Positions 32,590-44,780 of a stretch of 64,000 nucleotides of DNA are shown here, piece by piece. The notes beneath the pieces were generated by a model. The model had not been told where the DNA came from. It searched no databases and worked only from the letters and a program-made list of their open reading frames with translations. The position numbers and the translations under genes are program-made. The stretch spans positions 124,001-188,000 of the forward strand of contig JALJCO010012900.1 of the NCBI GenBank assembly GCA_023101725.1. Direction: 5' to 3'. The stretch is from Atherinomorus stipes (Eukaryota; Chordata; Actinopteri; Atheriniformes; Atherinidae). Every line of letters starts with the position of its first letter. Position 1 is the first letter of the stretch.

Positions 32590-33010
32590 GGCTTGTGGTC
32601 CAACGGCAGGCTTTTCCGGGTCCTTCTCATGAATTTCCGTCTGATTGGCTGGCTCCCGTCAGTGTATGAAGGAAGCTCCGCCCTCCGCTCTTATTTCGCT
32701 ACAGACAGGAAATAGAGCCGACAAACAAGTTTGTTCCGCCATGCTAACAAACAGTTAGCTAATTAGCTTCTCAACTCCGAAGCTACAGTCGTGCTGTCTT
32801 CACTTCTAGTGTGTAGTGGAGGGTTACCTGCCTTCCAATGGACAGATAGAAACCCCACGTGGGATACGCTATTTGCAATGTTACGTAGAAGTGCAAGGCT
32901 GTTCCCGATTCGCTCTTCTCTTCGTATTGTTTCTGTGATGAGGAAGCACAGCCGACTGGGGGGAACGCAACGCTAGCAAGTCAGCATGTGTAAGTAAACA
33001 AGGGGAAACC
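32590..33010 (+). promoter_or_regulatory. CpG-enriched promoter-like patch ending in a splice-donor match
   Basis: In contrast to its A+T-rich surroundings this segment has clustered CpGs, an inverted CCAAT box (GATTGGCT, about 32643), a CTCCGCCC GC-box-like motif (about 32676) and an ATG in a short frame. CATGTGTAAGTAAACA at about 32985 contains a strong donor match (GTAAGT). It could be the promoter and first non-coding exon of a host transcript, or a G+C-rich transposon segment. GCTAGC/GTTAGCTAATTAGC-type motifs like those here are also common in fish transposons. Confidence 0.3.
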
Positions 33011-35889
33011 CTCCGTATTTCAGAAGGAGCAAGTTAAATGGGTTTTCAGTGGAAGGAGGCCTTTAAATCGCTGGGGACCTGTCTTCCTGGCTGTGTTGAA
33101 TTCAACACAACCACACAAACACTGGTCATGTGTAAGCATTTTTTATATTTTAGACAAACAATGTCAATGTTTTTGTTTTCACAGCTGGATTATGTTAACA
33201 CTGTCAATTAAATCTGTTATGATGTGTTTTTAATAATTGTGGGTTTAAATGACAAATTTAAGGAAGGTCTGTGAGACAGCTAGTAACTCAAAGAAAGCCT
33301 GTTAGCTGCAGTGTACCTAGCAAATTTGGTAGGAAAATGCTTGCTCTTTTGTCAAATCCATCACATTCTGTGTCTGACGGAGTTGACATGTAAGCTGACA
33401 GAGCTGACAACTTACAGTCTCCTAAAATGTACAAATAATATTTGTGAACTCACTTAAGAATTAAACTGTTATTTTAGGATTTAAATGCACATGTTCGACA
33501 TGAATACTATTATTCTTTAACCATATAACTTCTAACACTTGTATCTTGTAGAGTCCTGTGGTTTCTTTTAATCATTGTGTCACTTTTCCAGAATTTACAG
33601 GATGTATTTTTATAAATCTATTGTGTAGTTTTTCTACAGTATTTGGCCTAAAAGAGGAGAAGAGAAAGAAAATAATTACAGGGGGAGAAGAGCAAAGAAA
33701 GAAAGGTCTGTCTTCATCAGTGTTTGTTTGAAAGAAAACATAATTTCAGGATATTAATGATATTTCACAATATAAATTCCTAATAGGAGCATTTAGTAAA
33801 TCAATTGCCACCTTGATCTGTTAAAAAAATATTAATTCCTTAATCAGAAATGCTCACATTTCTTTTTCAACATCATCAGTTTTCTAAGCTGTCTGCTTTT
33901 TGTCAACACAAATATACTTAAAGTTTTGTTAATTTTACATAGAAAATATTTGTCCATTTTTGAGGTTCTGCTGTTTATATAATAGAGACCTTCTTTTGTA
34001 CAGAATGTTTATGTTTTTGTCATTTAAGGAAATGTTCCTAAATCTAAATATTACAAATAAAGTTTGAAAATACAAATCTTTTTAAATCTGAGTAGTCAGA
34101 ACAGCCTGAAATCAAAACAGAATCTTGCATGTTGTATTTTAATACATTTCAGAGTTACAAACCCTATTACAACATATTCATGAACATTAGAAAGCTGTGG
34201 GATGTGAAATATGAAAATAAGTTTAACTGTGTCTGACGGACTTCACAAATCAAGTTCAAAATGGAAAAATGTATATAAAAAAAAAGAAGAAATTTTTTTA
34301 ACCTGTTTCTTTACATGGTCAAATAGCTAAAACCTTTTTCTACATAAATATATAACTCTACTGAACAAAATGACTAAAAAAAAAAAAATGTTTTTCAAAC
34401 CTAATGTTATGACAGCTCTCAAGTAATATGGAGTTTACAAAAAAAATCCAATACTTCACAGTTTGTGGTGTAAGTGTTGATGTTAACAAATGCCATTCAA
34501 ATCCTGGATGAATGAAATAGTGAAACACTTTCATTTATCTGCCGTTTTGATTTTTCTGCTAGAATGTGAAGGGTTTTATTTTTTGTCATAGGTTTCCATC
34601 ATTTTATTGGCAGCCTTTATTTACAGTATTTATAGAAACAAAATAAAGCTGGAGACAATCTTTCAAAATATGATTTTTTATCTCAGCTGCTATACAATTT
34701 TTTTCCCACTTAGCTGAACATGAGCACAATTCCTTCTTACAACAATGATCAAAACAAGAACAAGAGTCCAAACCTGGCACAGATGGGCTGAGATAGCGCT
34801 CGATAGAATTACATTTTTGAGAACTAGTTAAAAATGAAGGAGAGGGGGAAAAAAAAGAAAAGCTCTGAACTAGACTGAGGTGTCTGTATGGCAAAAACAA
34901 ATCGATAAACAGAGCAGATGAGTCCAATCCGGGCTCATCAGATGAATCCTTTGGGAAAGCTGACAACACTGCCCACCCATTACTACTCGATCCCTATCAA
35001 ATCCCAACACAAAGCTGCCACATCCTATAAAGCAACCAAGCCATACACAAAGGGCCAATACTACAGTTGCTCCAGCACTGGGAGTGAAAATAGCATATTG
35101 GAACTGTTATTATCTAATATCGTGTTTTGATGTCAAAATTTAGTTTTAGTGATGATGAAAGGGAAAGCTGTTTCCCTGTTTTACTTTGAAGTAGTTTATT
35201 AGTGTTAATAGCGCATGTCCTTATGATGCTCTGTAGCACCCAAATAATTATAATAATGGAATGGAAATCACAATCAACAGAAACAAGACTTCACCAAAAC
35301 AAACAAACAAACAAACAAGACATATTGATAAACAGTCTGTGGCAATAGATGCCATTGTGGAGCAGCAACATGTCGGACTAACAAACCCAAACCCAGCTTG
35401 GAGTGTTTTACCAAACTTTGGGAATCTACATCTGGGAAAAACACAGATTTTTATTTATTTATTTATATATTGACCTCTTCTCTTGTTTCAAAGCCCTCTT
35501 TGGCATAAAAATTGCATTTTAACCAATCAGAAGAAAATTTTAGCTCTTTATTTTACTGGACAGCAGTAAGTTTGAAACCCTTCACCCCTTGAAGGTCCCT
35601 CGTGATTGTTACTCAACAACAATGGTGATAAACAATGCATTAATGACGGAGATTATTGCAATGTGGCACATCAAATTAAACTGCAGAAGCTAGGCTACAA
35701 GACAGCACAAACCTTTTTAATCGTGGAAAACACAACTAAAGTTACATCCAAATGAAATAAAAAAAAGTAAAACATAAATACGCGGCATAATGGCAACCTA
35801 TGTACAACAATTCTGGAGCTGTATCATGCTTTTCAAACGTTCCAAAAGTCAAATACAGGCATTTATAAGCTAAATATGTTCCCGTCGCT
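33011..35889. other. Unique-looking A+T-rich DNA
   Basis: Contains an isolated AATAAA (about 34057) and an (AAAC)n tract at 35296-35318. A 121-codon minus-strand frame (34604-34969) has a cysteine-rich C-terminal half but no recognised domain; I do not support it as a gene. The ~1.4 kb between the CpG patch and the AATAAA could in principle be a transcription unit, which I cannot show. Confidence 0.35.
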
Positions 35890-37200
35890 ACTATAGAAAC
35901 TAATTTGGTGTTAAATATTAGTTTTTCTATGCGTCTAATATCCAACACGGAAGTAAGATGGCTGACTGTACTGAACCTCGGAGCTCTCGGCCAATTGCAG
36001 CATGTTTTACGCCCATTTCATGACGTCGCCCCCGAAGAGACACTGATTCTGAAGGGTCACAGAATTGTTCTTAACACCGGCACCGGCAGCACTCACATGG
36101 ATGTTACTTGTAAACATTGATGGATAAATTGGACTCCGATCGACGGGATAAATCGGAGCACCCTGTTATGGAGCTGTATGCTCGACCCAGAGTCTGATAT
36201 GGAGTTTGAAGTACATGCAGTACCACAGAAGTACCACCGAGACCCCTGACAAGTAAGTAAATTAGTGAAAAAATCATAGGCTAACAGTTAGCATTGAGCT
36301 AAGCAGCACTCACATGGATGTCACTTGTAAACATTGATGGATAATCAGACTCCGATCGACAGGATAAAACGGAGCACCCTGTTATGGAGCTGTATGCTCG
36401 ACCCAGAGTGATATGGAGTTGAAGTACACGCAGTACCACAGAAGTACCACAGAAGTACCACAAAGACCCCTGACAAGTAAGTAAATGAGTGAACAAATCA
36501 TTGGCTAACAGTTAGCATTGAGCTGAGAGATGTGTTTGACTCACAGGTGCAGTTGTCTGTCCATGCGCGTTTTTATAGTAGGAACTGTGTCAGGTTTCAG
36601 AAGTAATAACAGAGAAAAAAACACTTTACTGCCTGAGATTCATGAAGTTGCCAGGAGTGAAGTTCATAAACAAAGTTGAGTTTTTTTTCCTGCTCCTGAA
36701 GTCATAATCCAACCACTTCTGGCAAGTCGATTTGTCCAGTACAACAAACAAACTCCCACGCTAAACGCAACCACACTTTCCCCAACTTGCCATCCTCTAG
36801 AGCTTAAAAAAAAATCTCCTGAACTCTGGAGCAAACGTCTGTTAGCTGATGGCTGTTTGTCTCTGAGGAAATCTACCTGGAGGTGTTAGTTTCTTCCTCA
36901 GAGTGTGTATAGGTTAGGATTCTCTTGGAGTTTCTGTTCAACAAAGGGGGGCGTCTTGCTACGATGCTGCGCATGCGTGTTTGTCGCTTCGTGATTGGTG
37001 CCACGTTCATATGTAACAGGGTGGATAGTCAGTCGTTTGCAGGGAGGTAGTGCTTGGTTTAAATATTCATGTAGATTACTCAAATATGCATGAATGAAGA
37101 AAAATAACGATTTAAATCATTTCTTAATGAGGAAATAACACACTGAAATGCTTAAAAGCTCTTAAAAGTCCATTTTCCATTATAGGGCTCCTTTAAAGTT
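35890..37200. mobile_element. Probable DNA-transposon segment with a tandem duplication
   Basis: CpG-enriched sequence with features shared with other fish transposons, ending near CCATTATAGGGCTCCTTTAA. It contains the direct duplication 36086-36302 / 36303-36524. The left terminus was not identified, so the boundaries are approximate. Confidence 0.4.
36086..36524 (+). repeat. Tandem duplication, two units of about 217 and 222 bp
   Basis: Both units start GCAGCACTCACATGGATGT and end GCATTGAGCT. They share TATGCTCGACCCAGAGT and GACCCCTGACAAGTAAGTAA, a good splice-donor context. The second unit has an extra AGAAGTACCAC copy near 36440. Divergence is roughly 8 percent by eye, so the duplication is not recent. 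Confidence 0.85.
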
Positions 37201-38464
37201 AATTAAAGGAGCCAATTGTACAACAATTGTACAACAAATGTATTCAATGCTAACTCAATGTCAAAATGAGTGTGCACTGTTTTCTTCCAAATGCACAATA
37301 GTTTTCAAATTTAACCGTTTAAAGATGTCCATGAAAAAATGTTTAAGCATTGTTAGAACCGGACTGATTGGGTTGATACTTTTCATTTCAAAGCAAATAT
37401 TCATTTTCTGGCATTGATATAACAAATGAATTTAATCAAAGACTAGAAGTACATTACGCTGTAAAATATAGCTACAATGGTGTGGGGACAGAAACTGACA
37501 TGCAGGCATTCCCAGAACAGAATAATCAAGGGAATAAGTTTTAGCTACATTGGCACTAAAAGCAGCCATTATGGAGTTCTGTGAGATGCAGCAGCATTGA
37601 CTCAAATTGTTTTGCTCAGTGCTAATAAATGGGCTGTCACATGTAATGTTGCCATATAAAACATGGTCTCATTGATGCCAGAGTCAGGGACATGGACAGG
37701 CCAATGGAGAGGATGTTGCTCAGCTCAAACAAAGGCCAGGGCCTCCGTCTACTAATATACACTTATACACTTCCATTTGCATTGTTAAACTAACACCTCC
37801 TGCATTCATGTGACACTTTTACCCACATCAACTAACACAGCAGCACAGGAAGGGATTGGTTATTTCCTAAAGGACATCATGACATTGCAGGTTGGCCCTT
37901 TCAAAGATTGAACCTGTGACCATCTGGTTACGGGACAATCTCAGGACACACAAGGCCAACACGCCTGCTGTTAGGTAATGAGAATGTCCACCAGGATTAG
38001 ACAGATACAGCAGTGTATGTGACCAAAATCTTCTTTTTAATTAGGTATGAGCAGTGGATATTTATCATTGGCAAAAAACTGTCATTATCTGCAGGAACTG
38101 TACAAAAATAACACAAGAACATTTCAATGTAACAACAGCAGTTGTAACATTGACTGCATCCAGGAAAGCTCAATCACCACTTCTGTGCCAAAAAATGATC
38201 CTTGCAATGTTCGCAATTCTTGGATTTGTAATAGAATATAACATATATGCCATATAAGTCATCATACAAATATCACAAGGACAGAAAGTGGAATTGATTC
38301 ATAAAGTGGATGATTTTCTTTATGAAGCACAGACAGGTTCTATATTTGTGTGACACACAGTAATGCGAAAATAATCAGGGATTTGGTCTCCAAATACTGA
38401 AAAAAGCAGTTAACTTTTAGCCTGTAATGATGAATAATTGTGAATAATGATGAAGTTCATTTAC
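37201..38464. other. Unique-looking spacer
   Basis: At 37186-37214 a perfect inverted repeat GGCTCCTTTAA…TTAAAGGAGCC marks the left edge. The rest shows no recognised element. Two overlapping frames at 38047-38257 lack any family signature. Confidence 0.35.
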
Positions 38465-38468
38465 TTAC

Positions 38469-38944
38469 AGGGAGTAGAGGCAAGATTAAGAAATGAGACT
38501 CGCGACTGCCACGATTGGCGCTGTGGGTGACTGCAGCCACGAGCCAAGCCGTCACGGGAGTGTGCACAAACTGAAGCTATAACGTCTACTATGCTGATAG
38601 TCTTTTTCTTCGTAGTACTTTTTAATGTTTTTCAGTTGATCTGGATCATTTGCTGACAGCTGCAACTATCCCTTACAGTGTTTGAAACCACCACGACCGT
38701 CTCCTTCCTGTATCAAAACTGTCGGGGAAGCGGATGCAGCGTCAACTGACGTCACATCCGCAGTACAGCGCAGGAAATTTGGCCACCGAATTGCAGCACA
38801 TTATGCAGCACACAGCCTGTTCAAGGCAACGGAGAGAGACACGGGTGGGCTCGTTCTTTTTGGTTTTTAGCGCTTCATCACCCATTAATATTAAAGAACT
38901 GGACATGCATGTATATTCTTTCACAATTCCTGCCTCCAGTCCCT
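38469..38944 (+). mobile_element. Family T element, copy 2 (476 bp)
   Basis: Starts AGGGAGTAGAGGCAAGATTA and ends AATTCCTGCCTCCAGTCCCT. TTAA flanks the right side (38945-38948) and TTAC, one mismatch, the left. The body (CTGCAGCCACGAGCCAAGCC … GCAGCACACAGCCTGTTCAA … TTTAGCGCTTCATCACCCAT) matches copy 3 throughout and the right part of copy 1. This is probably closest to the unrearranged family structure. It has no coding capacity. Confidence 0.75.
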
Positions 38945-38948
38945 TTAA

Positions 38949-40097
38949 ATGGATTGGCTCTTGAGGGTGTTTGATTTCAGCACTTGTTTTAAAGGCATCA
39001 TAACCTAGTGTTTTACATACACAATCATTCTTAAATTATCTTCAAATGAATTTTTAATTATAGTTGGGTGGGAGGAAAATTTAATGAGCTCATTTTAACC
39101 TCTTTTTATCCCCAACTTTTGTTTGTCGCGAGAATACGCACAAGAATTAGACCTGTCTGTAAGCACGTTCACGAGGCAAACGTCAAAGCCAAAACAAAGT
39201 TTAATCAGGACAGACCAAGTGAAGGAAATTATGTCCCAACAGAGAAAAACGTGATAAAAACGTAACGGTGCAGCTGATAGAGAGGATCCGCGAAGTAAAA
39301 CGGCTGGACTCTGATGGATATAAGGAGCGGACGTGTGACGTGAAGTTAGCTTTTGTAGCTACATTAGCAGCTTGTCCGTTTGTCAACCATCGTTTACTGG
39401 TCTCTTACACAAAAGATAATAAGTTACAGAACCAGCAACACTTACTGACTGGACATCCTCACTGATAAATATAATTCACTGCTCCCTGGTTGGTAGTGCT
39501 GTTCCTCCTGTTAGAGCACTGAAAACTGCTGAGTTTCTGCCGAGGCAGCTCAGCACAGCACCCCCCCCCCCCCCCCCTCCCTCTTCCTCCTCCTGCTCTC
39601 TAACAAAGCTGGCCATAATGCTACTTCGCGGCAGGTAATCAGCTGCTTTCAGGTGGTGCTAAAGAGGCTAGCTTAACAGCTTGCAGCCTCTGCAATTCAC
39701 GTCATTTGTAGAAAATAATCCAAATCACATACTATGGAGAGCGCGCTCTTGTGGCCGGTTCTAGTGAGAAGAGAGAGCCCGACGAAGTCACTTTCACTCT
39801 CTGGAGTTTCTGGCACGTTTTAACTGACGTCCTATTCCAATACATGGTTTAACGTGAAAAAGTGGGATTTCCGGGTGATGACTCCTTTAATAAAGTTGGC
39901 ATTTGCCCAAGATGTTGCCTTCTGTGGGAAATACAGTATGTTTTCATCCAGGACATGTCAGCATCACACCTGGCAAAGACCATCTAACGCTACAGCTGTT
40001 TTCTAAAATTAAGGATTTTTGTTATCCGATGGTGTCCTCAGATAAAACCAAGATAATATGTTAAACCTAACTTAAGCACATGAAGCTTGATCAGTGC
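38949..40097. mobile_element. Unresolved CpG-rich, transposon-like DNA with C17 run
   Basis: About 39110-39900 is CpG-richer than its surroundings, contains GCTAGCTTAACAG-type motifs, and ends with GATGACTCCTTTAATAAAG, similar in style to other transposon ends here. A run of 17 C lies at 39561-39577. No matching pair of termini was identified, so this is only a composition-based call. Confidence 0.3.
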
Positions 40098-40230
40098 AAT
40101 GTGTGGGTGCTGTCACTATTTCTCCGAATGATCATGCGCCCTGACTCACAGGGATGCTCCTTTGGCTGACTGGTTAGCATGCATGACTCTCACCTGAAAT
40201 TCTGGGGATCGAATCCCACCTGGGCCCTTG
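40098..40230 (+). mobile_element. tRNA-like (SINE-type) repeat, copy 2
   Basis: Matches 4453-4598 across TGTCACTAT…GATCATG…, then TTTGGCTGACTGGTTAGCAT (A-box region, 40161) and GGGGATCGAATCCCACC (B-box region, 40204), and stops matching shortly after GGGCCC. The B box here (GGATCGAATCC) is closer to the canonical GGTTCGAATCC than in copy 1. No terminal poly-A or clear target duplication was found. Confidence 0.6.
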
Positions 40231-40417
40231 TTGTGTACCTGCAGCACATGCTTCAACATGCCAGGACAGATGACCAGTTCCTGAGACTAAACAGATGTCC
40301 TAAGTGAGTTATACTGAGTATTTAAAACACAATCCTCTACAATATGCAAGAGCCTTTATTTATTATTTTAACATAATCCGTATTCTGTTGTTTCTTATCT
40401 GCAGCCCAAATTTTCCA

Positions 40418-40441
40418 GATCTTTTTTTTTTTTTTTTTTTT
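40418..40441. repeat. poly-T tract
   Basis: About 24 consecutive T with no adjacent element that would explain it as a retroposon tail. Confidence 0.7.
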
Positions 40442-40559
40442 ACTATTTCTGTCACAGTAAAGAGGGACCTCTGTTGTAAGGCAAAGCTCTTAATGTACCA
40501 GTTGATCTACATTACCTTCACCTGTGGTCACTAGCTGTGGCCACATAGGAAGCTCAGTC

Positions 40560-40890
40560 ATCTGGTAAGGGGTCAGAGTAGAACTGCTCTTCCTCCAGAT
40601 ATATGTCAGATAAGGTGGCAAGGACATCTATGCCTCTTGGAAACCTCCCTGGTAAGGTTTTTCAGGCACATTCCACCTGGAGGAGGAACCAGGGAAGAAC
40701 CAGAACACAGTGGAGGAAATATGCATCTCTGCTGGCCTGGCTGGAATCTTCTCAGGATTCTCCTGGGGAGCTTGAAGAATGGCCAGAAAGAGGACAGCCT
40801 GGAGCTCCAGGCCACTGTCCTCACAACCCAATCCCAGGCAAGCTGTGGAGAATGGATCTTGGATGGAGATACAAGGGCATTAGCTGAGGA
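40560..40890 (+). pseudogene. RTE/Rex3-type LINE ORF2 C-terminal end
   Basis: The plus-strand frame from 40603 reads MPLGNLPGKVFQAHSTWRRN, then QGRTRTQWRKYASLLAWLES, SPGELEEWPERGQPGA and NPIPGKLWRMDLGW. This corresponds to the highly conserved end of fish RTE-type LINEs (usual theme: LPGEVF-x-A…RGRPR-x-RW-x-x-Y…AWERL…PEELEE-x-A). The frame is open but many conserved arginines and prolines have changed and everything upstream is missing, so it is a truncated copy. The usual tail of ATGGATGG units is reduced to ATGGATCTTGGATGGA. Confidence 0.8.
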
Positions 40891-41049
40891 CAGATCCATA
40901 CTCTTAAACAGTCATGTTGGGGGGCTGCAAATTCTGCCATCATCATCCTCCACTGAATCATCATCAAGATTGAGACCAGAATTATCACTGAACAAATAAA
41001 GATGCATTGCACTGGGAATAGCAATGTCAAATCAAGATGATTGTTTACT

Positions 41050-41180
41050 AAGTAATCAATCAAAAGCTTATTTATAAAGCACTTTTACCAAAGGTATCAA
41101 AGTGTTGTACAGGTAAGGGAAAATAAAAATTAAAGTCATATAAAAATAATAATGATAATAAGAATAGTAGAAGCAGTATA
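41050..41180 (-). mobile_element. LINE/SINE 3' end, minus strand
   Basis: The minus strand reads CTGTACAACACTTTGATACC, then AAAAGTGCTTTATAAATAAG and a TTGATTGATT tail (41054-41064). It belongs to the same class of tails as at 26.2 and 31.9 kb. It has no coding content. Confidence 0.6.
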
Positions 41181-41418
41181 TAAAATGAAATACCATTTTC
41201 ATACAATAATGAAATATACCATAAAATATATCATACAGATTCTGGATTAATGATGGTGCTCTCTGGAGTCAAAAGTAAAAAGATTAAATAAGATCACAGG
41301 TAATCAACATTAGGGCTCTCTCAATACATATAGATTAACACACATCATTCTGTTTTTTCTGAAGATTTAAAATACTTATTTCATTTTTGAGTTATATACA
41401 TTCTACTTGTGATTTAAA

Positions 41419-41455
41419 ACAAAACAAAACAAAAACAACAACAACAACAAAAAAA
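41419..41455. repeat. (AAAAC)n/(AAC)n tract
   Basis: Short A-rich microsatellite of AAAAC then AAC units. Confidence 0.85.
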
Positions 41456-43304
41456 CTATCACTGTGACAAGTGTAACACCAATACAAATCTTTGAATAGA
41501 AGATTGGAAACATGCAGGCTGCACAATTTTGAACACTGTTCCGGTCTATCATATCTTTCTTTTGTGGTCATTGAGTCATTGGGCGCTAATGGACATTAAG
41601 TAGAGTTAGTAAATAAAAATCATGGCTGTGTTTCTCAAGGCAAATATGACTTGCACTTTGTACAATTCCCTCATTATAGGGCAAGGCTCATACAATTTAC
41701 CTTGCATGGGCAATACAGCTAGAATTGGGGTTTATATTTGTATAGCAATACTCACCCTTAGCTCCTCTGCCTATGTAATTTGGAGGTTATTCATCAATAC
41801 ATCTTTTTTTACATTATCTTAGCCTATTTGGTGTTGTTTTTTCTCCTTTTTTTTTAAACAGGCATCTTTATCTTTCATGAACTATATATTCGAGTTTAAA
41901 TGGCAGTGTATAATCCTTGGTGCAAGCAGCAGCATGAAATAAAAAGAATAGGCTTTGGGTGATATCAATAGGAAATGCAGTGCCAGAGCAAAAAAAGAAA
42001 AAAAAAATCACAACATGACATAATGTATGGCTTTCTCACAAGGCTTTGCTTACCTGCACACAATTTTGAATAAGATCAGCACTCCTCTGCATCAGTCGCA
42101 AGACCAAAAGTATGAGAAAGGGCTTATGAGAGAAACTGCTAGTTCCTTTTGTCTCCTTGAGGAATAGAAATGCTTATTTTTCATAGCACACCAATTTATA
42201 AAGTCCTCACAGATTGGTTCTTTGTCATTGTCATAATCACACCCTGTGATTTTGGTTTTGTTTTTCTGTTGGAAACACATTGTGCGTATTCAGCAGCTGT
42301 ATTGATCTTTGAAGATTCTGTGTGGGCGGCAGGATGATCATTTTTGTTTTACGTCTGGAAGGGGGTGATTTTTCTGTTAGATGTGTGCCATGTTGATAAG
42401 AATGTGACAGGTATGGAGTGCATGAATAATCCATGAAGTAAAGATGTATATTATGCAGCTCCAACTTGAGAAACCATTATTCAACTTCAGTTATTTTGTC
42501 ACAGATCTGCAGTTTTTTTCTTTTTATGAATACAGCGAATGCTGTCTAGAAATGCATCTTTTCTGAGTCATAATTCAGCATGCGTCATACTTATCTATAT
42601 CCCAGTGTCAACCAGAGACCATAAATCAAAAACCGTACTTTTTGGGTTTTGTTAATACAAATGTGAAGCTGCATTATCATGTGATAAATGTATTTAACAT
42701 ATGACAACCTCCCCAGCTGAAAAATAAAGCCATAGAGCTTGTTGGAAGGGCTTTTTATACCATTGGTCTAAAACACTACTCTAAAAAATTTAGGGATATT
42801 TAATGTATTAAACAAGTACATATACTACACATCAATTCAGATCCATATCACACAATCAATCCACATATTATTCTCCCTACAGCCAGTGATGCCCCAGTTA
42901 AACCTTTAACCTTTTTTTTTTTTAGCTGGACTTAAAATTAACTGTATCCAGGGTTTTGTCCTTCTGACTGCAGTAAGCAGTTTACAGGTTACTACCTTTG
43001 ACAGATAAATCAGTCACACTCATTGTGGTTAACTTGTGTGGTTTTGGCAGGGACAGCCATTTCCTTTTATGAATTGTCTAAGTAAATTGTGCATGGAACA
43101 TTTTGTTCTTGTCCTTTTAAAAGCAGTTTATTTAAGATGAAGCATATTTTACATTAATATACCAACGCCTAAATGAAATGGAAAACAATAAATTTGAGAT
43201 TGCAAGATGGTGCAACACAAAAAATGACTGGTAGATTCATCTTTATCAACAGCATTTGGTTCTATTTGTGTTGGGAAAATATTCAATGAAAGAATGACGC
43301 ACAC
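41456..43304. other. Unique-looking A+T-rich DNA
   Basis: No transposon end, LINE motif or convincing exon was recognised in about 1.85 kb. Confidence 0.4.
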
Positions 43305-43308
43305 TTAA

Positions 43309-44298
43309 CTCATTGACTGCCAGACCTTCTCCGAGCAGAGCGCTCCATACTGCCAGGATTTTTAAGCATTTTCACTGATTTTGGGAGATCCACAGAATAT
43401 TGTGTACTATGCCAATACAAACACTGAATGTACCAAAAGAAAGCTTAGACTCTTTTCTTTTATCAGAAAAAAACCATTTGTTTCTAGCTTTTTCCATTCT
43501 TTAGTAATTTGCAGTAGAACATGGCTTTGTTGCAGCGAAAATGCCTGTTTCTGACCAAAAAGCAGAGAAAACTAGCTTTGAAAGGTCCGCTTCAAGTGGA
43601 AAAGTGTCTTTGATGCCAATATTTTTTTTACTTTAGTAACACCTTCATCATCTGATCAGCTGTTCACCTCTATGAAACAACAAATACAACACTAAAAAAA
43701 GAGTTTTGGAGGCAAAATAATTATTTACTAGCTAAATAAGTCACAACAAGTTTGTTTCACAACACAATATTTGACAGAAACAGAGAGCAGAAACGTCTCT
43801 CTACTCCTCCCCTCTCCCTCATTCTCCTTCCACCGTTGCTTAGGTGCGCACGCAGTGCACCCCCCCACGGGAAACAACCGCATGCGGTAGACTTACTTTC
43901 ACTTTCAGCTGCCGCACTTCGCTGCTGTATTTCCAAAGTGTCTTCGATCGATCGTGTCTGTCTGTCACCGATCACTTTTTCCACAAACTTTCCTCCTTCA
44001 TCCACCCCCTAAACTGCTTCGATTACGACCGGTCACCATGTTCTCTCACCCCCGCTGCAGGATCCAGCACATTTCAGCCGGTTAGCTCTAACAACCGCTA
44101 ACAACACAGGAAGCATCATAGAATTGCATCACTTCCTGGTAGTTTTTTTAAAGCTTGTCTGACACCGCCATCTGCTGGATTAGATGAAAAAATTAACATG
44201 AGCTCTTGGTACTCTGACAAGCTCCGCCAGAGATTAAAGTAGCTCCGCCGATTAAAACCCTTAATTAACGTGGAAACACGTGAATGGCAGCCAGTGAG
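43309..44298. mobile_element. piggyBac-like TTAA element, 990 bp, non-autonomous
   Basis: The flanks are TTAA (43305-43308 and 44299-44302). Including the target the ends read TTAACTCATTGACTGCCA and, inverted from the right, TTAACTCACTGGCTGCCA, 16 of 18 identical. This terminus type is well known for TTAA-specific piggyBac-type MITEs. The centre (43840-44100) is CpG-rich with a C7 run. An 86-codon frame (43752-44012) shows no transposase motif and is not supported. Confidence 0.8.
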
Positions 44299-44357
44299 TT
44301 AAGATCAGGGGGAAGGCTTTTTTACTTGCTGTCAGGAGTTCACACAAGTTGAGCGTA

Positions 44358-44780
44358 TGGTACGTTCCATTTCCTTGGAACTGGGAAGTTGGACCCATCC
44401 GGGATAGCAGCATACCAGCTCACCAGCTGTCAAACATGTTTGCCCAGGTTATTGTTATTAGCCATTGTTAGCACAGCAAATGTACAGTAGTTCACATAAA
44501 CCACCGGAAAAATGTGAACTGAACTCCAACAGCATCCCATACATAAAGTATATTAAATAATATATGTACGGGTGATTAAATGCAACAAAAATTAGTCAGA
44601 AGTGCAAATAAATTTAATATTACAGGAGCTTCCACTACTGCTAACACCTGGTGCAGCCATCTTTATACAGTCAGAGATTGTGAGGATTTTCTAACTTTGT
44701 GTTGGAAATCCTACCTCAGTAGGACTTCAAGCTCAAAAGTTGGAGTTTCTGACTTCCAAGTTTATATGAAATGCAGTGTA
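44358..44780. mobile_element. MITE with GTTCCATTT…TTGGAA inverted ends
   Basis: The left ACGTTCCATTTCCTTGGAAC pairs imperfectly with the right ACTTCCAAGTTTATATGAAAT. The adjacent GGGAAGTTGGA and GTTGGAGTTTCTGACTT also pair in inverted orientation. Related ends (GTTCCATTTACCTCGGAAGT) are, from memory, common in fish genomes. The target duplication is not clear. Confidence 0.5.

Noticed and set aside
34604..34969. 121-codon minus-strand frame with a cysteine-rich part
   Set aside because: The cysteine spacing fits no finger or disulfide family that I know, and there is no supporting context.
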